A stretch of DNA of 64,000 bases from JAVDCA01 sp035293985 (GTDB lineage Bacteria; Pseudomonadota; Alphaproteobacteria; Rhizobiales; Xanthobacteraceae). The notes beneath the pieces were generated by a model. That model was not told where the DNA came from and searched no databases. It saw only the letters and a list, made by a program, of their open reading frames with translations. The translations under genes and the position numbers were made by a program. Shown here one piece after another: positions 9,693 to 18,453 of this stretch. Numbering within the stretch: the first letter of the stretch is position 1; each line of letters begins with the position of its first letter. The stretch lies in assembly GCA_035293985.1 (NCBI GenBank), contig DATGLS010000014.1, positions 124,001 through 188,000 on the forward strand, read 5' to 3'.

Positions 9693-9741
9693 GCGCATGG
9701 TCTTTTCCGAGAGCCGGCGGCCACTTGTCGGGACCATGCGC
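9693..9741. repeat. GCGCATG-type inverted repeat, family C
   Basis: GCGCATGGTC and GACCATGCGC arms with a variable centre, touching the stop codon of the Tim44-like gene. Related elements are at 34995 and 39959. The family is widespread in Rhizobiales. Confidence 0.7.
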
Positions 9742-10466
9742 TAGTGACCGGCTTCGGTGGCCACGAGCTTCCAGTTGGGGTCGCGCGACGTCACGTCACG
9801 CGCAAAGGTCCACACGTCGGTCACGTCGGTGACCTTGTCGGCGTTCCCCTCGGTCACATTGCCGGCCTTGTCGCGGGTGACGGAGACGAGCTGGGACACG
9901 AACCGCACCGTCACCTGGGCGGTGCGATTGCGCAACTCGGCGCCGACGATCTCGGTGGTGTCGATCGAGACGAAGCGCGTTTCCGCCGTCTCGCCGCGGC
10001 CTTCGCGCTCGCGAATCACGCTGTCGAAGCTGTCGAATACGTCCTTCGACAGTCCGTCACGCAGCGTGCGCCGATCGCCCTGCGCGAAGGCGACGACGAT
10101 CATCTCGTAGGCGGCGCGCGCGCCGGCGAGGAAGTGGCGCGGCTCGAAGCTCTTGTCGGCCGCCGCAATCACATCAAGGCCGGCGGCGACCGGCGAGCCC
10201 GCTGGCGCGATGCCCTTCCACCGGTCGGTCGGCTCGGCCGGCTCGGCCGGCGGCGGCTTGGGGGGCTGCTGCTGCTCGATTGCCCGCGGCGGCAGGGCGA
10301 CGACCTTGTCGCCGGCGGAGCCACGCACGGCGTCGCGGGTCGAATAGGGATCGAACGGCGGCCGCTCCCGGCCTGTGCGCTGACCGAGCACGCTGCGCAA
10401 CCGCAGGAAGATGAACACTGCGAGCGCCAGGAAAATGATGGTGTATAGGTCGAACACGTCCTGCAT
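9741..10466 (-). CDS. Tim44/TimA-like domain-containing protein
   Basis: A 241-residue protein with one N-terminal membrane segment (DLYTIIFLALAVFIFLRLRS, about residues 5-24). A Pro-rich linker follows, then a C-terminal Tim44-like domain (about 100-240; FLAGARAAYEMIVVAFAQGD). Mitochondrial Tim44 is part of the import motor; bacterial relatives are inner-membrane proteins of unclear role. It is divergent from fxsA and upstream of mltA, the usual alphaproteobacterial arrangement beside secB. Confidence 0.88.
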   Translation of the reverse strand: MQDVFDLYTIIFLALAVFIFLRLRSVLGQRTGRERPPFDPYSTRDAVRGSAGDKVVALPPRAIEQQQPPKPPPAEPAEPTDRWKGIAPAGSPVAAGLDVIAAADKSFEPRHFLAGARAAYEMIVVAFAQGDRRTLRDGLSKDVFDSFDSVIREREGRGETAETRFVSIDTTEIVGAELRNRTAQVTVRFVSQLVSVTRDKAGNVTEGNADKVTDVTDVWTFARDVTSRDPNWKLVATEAGH

Positions 10467-10806
10467 GCTCTCGGCAGCCGTTAGGGGGTTCGGCGAGCCG
10501 CGCCGATCGAGGACGGCGCACCGGGTTCTCGCTTCATCATGTAATCACGCAACTTTGTCGATCCAGAGGCTGGCCCGGACCGTCGCACGCGATACAGGAA
10601 CCTCCAGGCGCCTTGCTCCAGTCTTGGCCCCAAGTTTTGCCCGAAGTCTTGTCCGATCGATCGGGCAAGCAGATCCGAGATCGAGATCAGGCTTGCCTCG
10701 ACGCGCCGGAGGGATAGCGTAGCGTGGCTCGGACCTTAGACCATCGCGGGTGCGCCGCCAACCGCGCCCGCGCGGGGAAGACCCGAGTTAACCCAGAGTC
10801 AGATCG
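10467..10806. other. Intergenic region, Tim44-like gene / fxsA
   Basis: A 340-base gap between divergent genes. It must hold both promoters. I see short direct similarities (TTTGTCG, AGTCTTG) but no convincing operator, repeat family or small gene. Confidence 0.5.
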
Positions 10807-11268
10807 ATGCGATCGGCCCTCCGGATCGCCGCCTTTCTGCTGCTGCTGCCGGCCGCTGAATTCCTCGTGTTTCTGCTGGTCGCCTGGGCGATCGGGTTCT
10901 GGACGGCACTCGGGCTCATGTTGCTGACCTCGCTTGCCGGGGTGTTCGTGTTGCGCCGCATCAACCGCGGCGGTTTCACTGCGTTTCGCCGCGTGCTGCG
11001 CGATCGCGAGGTGGCCGCAACGACGATGCAGGGAGGCGGCCTGCTCGTGGCATTTGCCGGAATTCTCCTGGTTCTACCGGGCTTTATCACCGATCTCCTG
11101 GGCGCCGGGCTGCTCGTCCCGCCCCTTCGTCGCCGCTTGGGCGCGGCCCTGGGGCGCGCCATCCGGCGAAAGCCGCAAACCACCGGGCCCGGCGCCGTGA
11201 TCGATCTCGCCCCCACCGAATGGAAGGCGCTTCCGGACCGCAAACCACGCCGATCCCGCAGCGGGTGA
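10807..11268 (+). CDS. fxsA: FxsA family membrane protein
   Basis: A 153-residue protein with three or four hydrophobic stretches: residues 5-40, and around 80-105 (LVAFAGILLVLPGFITDLLG). The LPGFITDLLG motif is typical of FxsA/UPF0716. E. coli FxsA overproduction lowers phage T7 exclusion by F plasmid PifA; its normal role is unclear. It lies between the divergent Tim44-like gene and secB, a conserved order in this group. Confidence 0.92.
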   Translation: MRSALRIAAFLLLLPAAEFLVFLLVAWAIGFWTALGLMLLTSLAGVFVLRRINRGGFTAFRRVLRDREVAATTMQGGGLLVAFAGILLVLPGFITDLLGAGLLVPPLRRRLGAALGRAIRRKPQTTGPGAVIDLAPTEWKALPDRKPRRSRSG

Positions 11269-11476
11269 TCAGCGCCGGGCGGCGGGCACCTCAAGGGCCG
11301 TCTGGCGCACCAATGCTCGCATCCTTGTGGCTCGCCGGTGCCTGTGTTAGCCACACCGCGGTCCGGAGCAACCGCCCGGCGCGACCGCCAAGCTCGCAAC
11401 CACATCGCAAACCAAGCCCGCAAAAAACGCCGCGCCCCAGCGCCTCGTTTCGTCATCGCGGCCGGAGACAGCATCC

Positions 11477-11986
11477 ATGTCGACCACCAATGGCGGCCAG
11501 ACGCCGGCTGCGCCCCCGCAAGCACAAGGGCAGGGGCAGCCGCAGTTCCACGTGATGGCGCAATACACCAAGGATTTCTCGTTCGAGAATCCCAATGCGC
11601 CGCAGTCGTTCACGCAGCAGCCGCCCCAGCAGCCGCAGCAGCCGGCCCTGAGCATCCGCATCAACAGCAAGCAGCTCTCGAACACCGATTTCGAGGTCGA
11701 GCTGCAGATCGAGGGCAAGGCGGAAATCGGCACCACCACCCTGTTCGCGTTCGATTTGACCTATGCGGGCATCTTCCACTTGCAAGGGATTCCGCAGGAG
11801 GCGCTCGCACCCCTGATCTTCATCGAATGCCCGCGCATGCTGTTTCCGTTCGCGCGCGAGATCATCGCCTCGGCCGTGATGGGCGGCGGCTATCCGCCGT
11901 TCCTGCTGCCGCCGGTCGATTTCGTCGGGCTCTATCAGCAGAAGGTCGCGCAGGCACAGCAGCCGCAACCACCGACTCAGGCCTGA
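11477..11986 (+). CDS. secB: Protein-export chaperone SecB
   Basis: A 169-residue cytosolic chaperone that keeps preproteins unfolded and delivers them to SecA. The N-terminal 35 residues are Gln/Pro/Gly-rich. The SecB core follows (VMAQYTKDFSFENPNAP; YAGIFHLQGIP; LFPFAREIIASAVMGGG), then a Gln/Pro-rich tail. The final ten bases overlap the end of the convergent dnaQ gene. The start at 11477 fits the conserved family beginning. Confidence 0.97.
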   Translation: MSTTNGGQTPAAPPQAQGQGQPQFHVMAQYTKDFSFENPNAPQSFTQQPPQQPQQPALSIRINSKQLSNTDFEVELQIEGKAEIGTTTLFAFDLTYAGIFHLQGIPQEALAPLIFIECPRMLFPFAREIIASAVMGGGYPPFLLPPVDFVGLYQQKVAQAQQPQPPTQA

Positions 11987-12690
11987 GCGGGCGCAGCCAC
12001 CGGCAAGTAGTCGTTCCAGATCGCCTTCTCGCCCAACGTGGCGATGAACGCTTGATGCTCGACGCGCTCCGCATCGGTGATGCGAGGCGGGAGCGGAATC
12101 GGCCGCACCCGTAGCGCCACCTCGATGCCGACCCCGCGCGCCGGTCCCGCGGTCGCCGCGGCAAGGCCGAGCTGCGCCTGACGCGCCTGGGTGAGCTCGA
12201 GATAGACCTCGGCCAGGAGCTCGGCATCGACCAGGGCGGTGTGCTTGACGCGCTTCGAGGTGTCGATGCCGAAGCGCCCGCACAGGTCGTCGAGGCTGTT
12301 GCGCACGCCGACGAACTTGCGCCGCGCCAGCGTCAGCGTGTCGACCAGCCGCTCGCGCGCGATCGCGGGGTGGCCACAGCGGTCGAGCTCGGCATTGATG
12401 AAGCCGGCGTCGAAGCTCGCATTGTGGATCACCAGCGGTGCATCGCCGAGAAAAGCGAGCAGGTCATCGACGATCTCGGAAAACAGCGGCTTGTCGGCCA
12501 GGAACTCGGCCGAGAGGCCGTGCACCTTGAAGGCCTCCTCCGGCATGTCGCGCTGCGGATTGATGTAGCGATGGAAGCGCTGCCCTGATGGGATCGAGTT
12601 GACGAGCTCGATGCAGCCGATCTCGACCAGGCGATCGCCGCGCAGGGGATCGAGCCCGGTCGTTTCGGTATCGAGCACGATTTCGCGCAT
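11977..12690 (-). CDS. dnaQ: DNA polymerase III epsilon subunit (3'-5' proofreading exonuclease)
   Basis: The proofreading subunit of the replicative polymerase (237 residues). Exo I is DTETTGLDP with Asp7 and Glu9, Exo II is HNASFDAGFI, and the Exo III region has KHTALVDAELLAEVY. The C-terminal third is the part that contacts the polymerase alpha subunit. It lies downstream of coaE across a repeat-filled gap of 184 bases and converges on secB with a ten-base overlap. Confidence 0.96.
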   Translation of the reverse strand: MREIVLDTETTGLDPLRGDRLVEIGCIELVNSIPSGQRFHRYINPQRDMPEEAFKVHGLSAEFLADKPLFSEIVDDLLAFLGDAPLVIHNASFDAGFINAELDRCGHPAIARERLVDTLTLARRKFVGVRNSLDDLCGRFGIDTSKRVKHTALVDAELLAEVYLELTQARQAQLGLAAATAGPARGVGIEVALRVRPIPLPPRITDAERVEHQAFIATLGEKAIWNDYLPVAAPAQA

Positions 12691-12781
12691 ACGAGCGGTG
12701 GCCTCTGGGTCGTGCGCAAGGGCTGAAGCGCGCTGACGATTCGCCGGAAAGCCATAGCAGATTCCGTGGCGCTCTGTTCGC

Positions 12782-12868
12782 CGTCGTGGCCGCGCTTGGC
12801 CCGGCCATCCACGTCTTTCTCACCAGACCGCAAGACGTTGGTGCCCGGCACCAGGCCGGGCATGACGG
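12782..12868. repeat. Intergenic palindromic repeat, family A
   Basis: Between coaE and dnaQ: GTCGTGGCCGCGCTTGGCCC, then ATCCACGTCTT and AAGACGTTGG arms, closing CCGGGCATGACGG. It interrupts an otherwise compact minus-strand operon. Confidence 0.7.
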
Positions 12869-12874
12869 AGCCCA

Positions 12875-13474
12875 TTAGGGCCGCCGGCGCGGCAGGCTCT
12901 TCGCGGCCTGCAGAATCGAACGAACCTGGGCGCGGGTCGACTCGAAGTCCTTCGAGCTGTCGACGACGAAATCGGCGCGCCGACGCTTTTCGTCGTCGGG
13001 CAGCTGTTGCGCCAGCAAGCGGGCGAACTTCTCCTCGGTCATATCGGGCCGGCTCAGGACGCGCTCGCGCTGCATGGCGGCGGGCGCCGACACCACGACC
13101 ACGGCATCGCAGCGCTTGTCGCCGCCGGTCTCGAACAGCAGCGGGATGTTGAGCACCACCACCGCGGCGCCGGCGGCCTCCGCCTCGGCCAGGAACCGCT
13201 CCTCCTCACGCCGCACCAAGGGATGAACGATCGCCTCGAGCCGACGCAGTGCGCTCGGATCGCCGATCACCTGCGGCCCCAGCAGGGCGCGGTCGACCGC
13301 GCCGCCGACGGTGCTGCCGGGAAAAGCGGCTTCGATCGCGCCCGCGGCTGCGCCGGCATAGAGCCGATGCACGGCCTGGTCGGCGTCGTAGACCGGCACG
13401 CCCTCGTCGGCGAAGAAGCCTGCGGCGGTCGACTTGCCCATGCCGATCGAACCGGTCAGGCCGAGGACGATCAT
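12875..13474 (-). CDS. coaE: Dephospho-CoA kinase
   Basis: CoaE phosphorylates the ribose 3'-OH of dephospho-CoA, the last step of coenzyme A synthesis. The P-loop GSIGMGKS is at residues 8-15, and the 199-residue length is normal. The maf stop lies only three bases before this start, so maf and coaE are almost certainly one transcript. In many Rhizobiales aroE lies between them; here it is missing. Confidence 0.97.
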   Translation of the reverse strand: MIVLGLTGSIGMGKSTAAGFFADEGVPVYDADQAVHRLYAGAAAGAIEAAFPGSTVGGAVDRALLGPQVIGDPSALRRLEAIVHPLVRREEERFLAEAEAAGAAVVVLNIPLLFETGGDKRCDAVVVVSAPAAMQRERVLSRPDMTEEKFARLLAQQLPDDEKRRRADFVVDSSKDFESTRAQVRSILQAAKSLPRRRP

Positions 13475-13477
13475 GGT

Positions 13478-14092
13478 TCAGCCTGCGAGCGAGCCGTCGC
13501 GGCGCAGGAAGTCGAGCAAGGCGAACAGCGGCAGGCCGAGGATGGTGAAATAGTCGCCCTCGATCCGCTCGAACAAATGGCTGCCCAGGCCCTCGAGCTG
13601 GTAGCCGCCCACACTGGTGGTCACGGCCTCGCCGACACTGTCGAGATAGGCGTCGAGGAAGTCGTCGGAGAGCTGGCGCATGGTCAGCTTCGCGGTCTCT
13701 ACTTTGCTGAACATCACCCGGCCGTCGCGCGCGAGCGCGACCGCCGAATGCAGCTCGTGGGTTTGCCCCGACAGCATGCGCAGCTGCTCGGCTGCGCCCG
13801 CGCGATCGACCGGCTTGGTGAAGCGGGTGCGGCCGAGCGCCAGCGTCTGGTCGGCACCGACCACCAGGCGGCCGCGCAGGCGCGCGGCGCCGACCCGCGC
13901 CTTCTCGCGGGCCAGCAGAGAGGCGGCATCGGCGGCGGTGCCGGAGCCGATGCGCTTCTCGACCGCGCGCTCGTCGATGTCGGCGGGCGCGATCTCGAGC
14001 GGAATGCCGGCGGATTCGATCATGGCGCGGCGCACGGCGCTTTTCGACGCCAGCACGAGCGGCTCGGCGGCCAGCCATAAAGAGGTGCTCAT
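13478..14092 (-). CDS. maf: Maf-family nucleoside triphosphate pyrophosphatase
   Basis: A 204-residue house-cleaning pyrophosphatase of the Maf family, which hydrolyses noncanonical or methylated NTPs. The signature near the start is LVLASKSAVRRAM, and the conserved GADQTLALG follows at about 75. Whether it is the dTTP/UTP or 7-methyl-GTP subtype cannot be told with confidence. The ATG at 14092 overlaps the PPSR stop (ATGA), so translation is coupled. Confidence 0.93.
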   Translation of the reverse strand: MSTSLWLAAEPLVLASKSAVRRAMIESAGIPLEIAPADIDERAVEKRIGSGTAADAASLLAREKARVGAARLRGRLVVGADQTLALGRTRFTKPVDRAGAAEQLRMLSGQTHELHSAVALARDGRVMFSKVETAKLTMRQLSDDFLDAYLDSVGEAVTTSVGGYQLEGLGSHLFERIEGDYFTILGLPLFALLDFLRRDGSLAG

Positions 14093-14928
14093 GCGATCGG
14101 CTGCCGGCGTCGTTCGGCCAGATAGGCAATGACGGCGGCGGCGGTCTCCTCGATCGAGCGCCGGGTCACGTCGATGACCGGCCAGCTGTGCTTGGCGCAC
14201 AGCCGGCGCGCAAATGCGATCTCCTCGGCCACCGCCTGGCGATCGATGTACTGGTCGTCCTCGCGATGCACCTTGAGGCCGAGCAGGCGGTTCTGCCGGA
14301 TCGCGACGATGCGCTCCGGGCTCGCCGTGAGGCCGACCACTAGCGCCTGCTTCACCTGCTCGAGCTGCGGCGGCACCGCGACGCCCGGCACCAGCGGGAT
14401 ATTCGCAGTCTTGACGCCGCGGTTGGCGAGATAGATCGAGGTCGGCGTCTTCGACGTGCGCGACACGCCGACCAGCACCACATCGGCGCTGTCGAGATCG
14501 TCGGGCAACTGCCCATCATCGTGCAGCATCGTGTAATTGAGCGCATCGATGCGCTTGAAGTATTCGGCATTGAGCATGTGCTGGGCGCCGACCCGATGGG
14601 TCGATTCGGCGCCGAGGTAGGACTGAAAGAGCCGCAATACCGGCCCGAGGATCGACAGACACGGCAGGCCGAGCTCGCGACACTTCTCCTCCAGCCGGGC
14701 GATCAAGTCCTGCTCGAGCAGCGTGTAGAGCACGACGCCGGGCTCGTCCTCGATCTCGGCCAGCACGCGATCAAGCTGCTTGTTGGTGCGCACCGCCGGA
14801 TAGACATGCTCGACCGGATGAACGGTGGCATACTGGGCCGCCGCCGCACGCGCGACGGTGATCAGCGTCTCGCCGGTCGAATCCGATACGAGGTGCAGAT
14901 GGAAGAAGCTGGCGGTCTTGGCGGCCAT
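14089..14928 (-). CDS. ppsR: Pyruvate, phosphate/water dikinase regulatory protein (kinase/pyrophosphorylase)
   Basis: A 279-residue DUF299 (PPSR/PDRP) protein. Members both phosphorylate (from ADP) and dephosphorylate PEP synthase or pyruvate phosphate dikinase, switching gluconeogenic PEP supply. The P-loop is GVSRTSKT at residues 154-161, and the N-terminal FHLHLVSDSTGETL motif is typical. Its homologue in Rickettsia (RP001) and Caulobacter borders the chromosome origin opposite hemE, exactly as here. Which dikinase it regulates is not shown in this window. Confidence 0.94.
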   Translation of the reverse strand: MAAKTASFFHLHLVSDSTGETLITVARAAAAQYATVHPVEHVYPAVRTNKQLDRVLAEIEDEPGVVLYTLLEQDLIARLEEKCRELGLPCLSILGPVLRLFQSYLGAESTHRVGAQHMLNAEYFKRIDALNYTMLHDDGQLPDDLDSADVVLVGVSRTSKTPTSIYLANRGVKTANIPLVPGVAVPPQLEQVKQALVVGLTASPERIVAIRQNRLLGLKVHREDDQYIDRQAVAEEIAFARRLCAKHSWPVIDVTRRSIEETAAAVIAYLAERRRQPIA

Positions 14929-15299
14929 CGACGCTACGTCTGTGAAATCCTGTGGACACTGTGGAGAAGGCCATGTCGGACGGCGCGGCGCAAGCCGATT
15001 GCCGTCAGGGCTGCACGGCTGCCAACATACTCACAGATCGGGATAATTCAGATAGCGAATTGGCGCGTTGGCAAGAAGATCGGGGATAGCGTTACCGCCG
15101 ACCTCAGTAGCGGAGATATCTACCTGGAATCACGACTCGATTCAGTCCAGAGCAAAGAATCGCCATGTGAGGTGCGGATAGGAGTGACGTGTGCAGATCG
15201 GCTTGATGACGTGCGAACAACGATTCATGAGTCTTTTCCAGCGCCTAACAACTTCAACAAATAGAATCTAGATCTGAGTTTTAAGGAAGCGTGTGGCCA
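14929..15299. other. Candidate chromosomal replication origin (oriC)
   Basis: A 371-base gap between divergent PPSR and hemE, clearly AT-richer than its surroundings from about 15010 on. In Caulobacter the origin lies between hemE and the RP001/PPSR homologue. Two adjacent DnaA-box-like nonamers, TGTGGACAC (14951-14959) and TGTGGAGAA (14960-14968), sit at the PPSR side; the second differs from TGTGGATAA by one base. Weaker candidates are TCGGGATAA (15048) and TGCGGATAG (15173). Seven GANTC methylation sites crowd into 15127-15268. parAB and two parS sites lie 7-11 kb away. The hemE promoter must also be here. Origin activity is inferred. Confidence 0.7.
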
Positions 15300-16343
15300 A
15301 TGCCCGTCGTATCCGAACCAACGGTTCTCGCGGTGCTGGCGAGCGAACGAAAGCAGGTCCCTCCGGTCTGGATGATGCGGCAGGCTGGCCGCTACTTGCC
15401 GGAATATCGCGCAGTCCGCGCAAAGGTTCCGAATTTTCTCGACCTGTGCTTCACGCCCGAGCTCGCCGCCGAGGTGACGCTGCAGCCGATCCGCCGGTTC
15501 GGGCTCGACGCCGCGATTCTGTTCTCCGACATCCTGGTCGTGCCGCATGCGCTCGGACAGAACGTAACCTTCAGTGCCGGGGAAGGACCGCTGCTCGCGC
15601 CGACCATGGGTGCGGCGGAGATCGCGCGATTGAGCCGCAAGATCGACCTGGGGCGCCTCGAACCGGTCTTTGCGACCATCAAGGAGGTGCGCGGATCGTT
15701 GGCGCCGGAGGTTGCGCTGCTCGGTTTTTGCGGCGCGCCGTGGACGGTCGCAACCTACATGGTGGCGGGACGTGGGACACCGGACCAGGCGCCGGCGCGA
15801 CTGCTGGCCTATCGCGACGAGGCGAGCTTTTCGACGCTGATCGATATCCTGGTCGAGGCGTCGAGCGAATATCTGGTTCGCCAATTCGAGGCCGGCGTCG
15901 ATGCGGTGCAGGTTTTCGATACCTGGGCAGGCGTGCTCGCCGGCGCCGACTTCGACCGCTGGTGCATCGCGCCGATGCGGCAGATCGTAGCCAATGTGCG
16001 CCAGCGCGTGCCGAGAGCGAAGATCATTGGCTTTCCGCGTGGGGCGGGCACGTCGTTGCGGCGCTACGTGGAGCAGATCGGGGTCGATGCGGTCGGGCTC
16101 GATTGGATGATCGATCGAATGTTCGCGCGCGAACACATCCAGAGCCGTCGGCCCGTGCAGGGCAATCTCGACCCATTGGTGCTGCTGGCGGGCGGCAGCG
16201 CGCTCGATCGCGCTGTGGATGAGGTGCTGGAGGCCTTTGCGGCCGGACCCTTCATCTTCAACCTCGGCCACGGCATTCTGCCGGAGACGCCGATCGCGCA
16301 TGTGGAGCAGATGCTGGCGCGCGTCCGGCGCAACTCTGGATAG
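15300..16343 (+). CDS. hemE: Uroporphyrinogen decarboxylase
   Basis: HemE decarboxylates uroporphyrinogen III to coproporphyrinogen III in haem biosynthesis. The 347-residue protein has the N-terminal signature PPVWMMRQAGRYLPEYR and the later GFCGAPWTVATYM motif. I chose ATG 15300: an AAGGAAG lies 10-16 bases upstream, while the GTG at 15291 is too close to it. hemJ follows within ten bases. It borders the proposed origin. Confidence 0.97.
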   Translation: MPVVSEPTVLAVLASERKQVPPVWMMRQAGRYLPEYRAVRAKVPNFLDLCFTPELAAEVTLQPIRRFGLDAAILFSDILVVPHALGQNVTFSAGEGPLLAPTMGAAEIARLSRKIDLGRLEPVFATIKEVRGSLAPEVALLGFCGAPWTVATYMVAGRGTPDQAPARLLAYRDEASFSTLIDILVEASSEYLVRQFEAGVDAVQVFDTWAGVLAGADFDRWCIAPMRQIVANVRQRVPRAKIIGFPRGAGTSLRRYVEQIGVDAVGLDWMIDRMFAREHIQSRRPVQGNLDPLVLLAGGSALDRAVDEVLEAFAAGPFIFNLGHGILPETPIAHVEQMLARVRRNSG

Positions 16344-16352
16344 GAACCCGCG

Positions 16353-16799
16353 ATGGATGCTTGCACTGTCTATAGCGGCTACTGCTGGATCAAGGCATTC
16401 CACATCGTCGCGGTGATCGCCTGGGTGGCTGGCATGCTCTATCTGCCGCGGCTGTTCGTCTACCACTGTGACGCCGAGGTCGGCTCGGCGCAGTCGGAGA
16501 CCTTCAAGGTGATGGAGCGCCGGCTGCTCAGGGCGATCATCAATCCGGCGATGATCGCGACCTGGCTTTTGGGAATCGCCCTCGTCTGGCAAGGCGGCTG
16601 GGCGTTCGCGACTTGGTTTCAGATCAAGTTCGTTCTCGTCATCGTGATGTCCGCCGTGCACGGAATGCTGGCTCGCTACGTGCGCGATTTCGCCGCCGAC
16701 CGGAATCGGCATACGCAGAAATTCTATCGAATTATCAACGAGGTACCTACACTGCTGATGATCGGCATCGTGCTCCTCGCGGTGCTCAAGCCGTTCTGA
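16353..16799 (+). CDS. hemJ: Protoporphyrinogen IX oxidase HemJ
   Basis: A 148-residue membrane protein with four hydrophobic segments, of the HemJ/UPF0093 family that oxidises protoporphyrinogen IX to protoporphyrin IX in many alphaproteobacteria. Conserved features include the His in KAFHIVAVIAWVAGM, the LPRLFVYH motif and the later RIINEVPTLLMIGIV. It lies nine bases after hemE, so the two haem genes form an operon. Confidence 0.93.
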   Translation: MDACTVYSGYCWIKAFHIVAVIAWVAGMLYLPRLFVYHCDAEVGSAQSETFKVMERRLLRAIINPAMIATWLLGIALVWQGGWAFATWFQIKFVLVIVMSAVHGMLARYVRDFAADRNRHTQKFYRIINEVPTLLMIGIVLLAVLKPF

Positions 16800-17045
16800 C
16801 CGGCGGGCGCCGTCCACATGCCGGGCGGCGCGCCTCTTGCGCCTTCACCCAACATTTCTTATTTTGCCGCCATCTCCCCGAACGCAGGCAGATGGCGACG
16901 CGTACCGGTCCGAAGACTGGCGGTCACATCGGGTTCAGGGGCCAGATCCCCCGCACCTTCCTCAAAGACCTGCGATTCCCTTCCCTTCGCCTACCCCGAC
17001 CGGCTGCTTTTCCTCGCCAGTCGATTCTCAACAGGACCTACCCGC

Positions 17046-18311
<1,266 letters not shown>

Positions 18312-18345
18312 TAGCGCTCCTCTGCGGGCTTTCCCGATATCACGA

Positions 18346-18446
18346 CGTCATGGCCGGGCTTGTCCCGGCCATCCACGTCTTTGGGCCTGGGGAAGAAGCA
18401 AGATGTGGATGCCCTGGACAAGCCAGGACAAGCCCGGGCATGACGG
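18346..18446. repeat. Intergenic palindromic repeat, family A
   Basis: Between the convergent rho and DUF255 genes. It opens CGTCATGGCCGGGCTTGTCC, includes ATCCACGTCTT, and closes AAGCCCGGGCATGACGG. Confidence 0.7.
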
Positions 18447-18453
18447 AGTGGAT

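Noticed and set aside
16800..17045. Upstream extension of rho (76 extra codons from 16818)
   Set aside because: The extension is low in family similarity, while MREMKLQ at 17046 is the usual rhizobial Rho start. The stretch is treated as leader.
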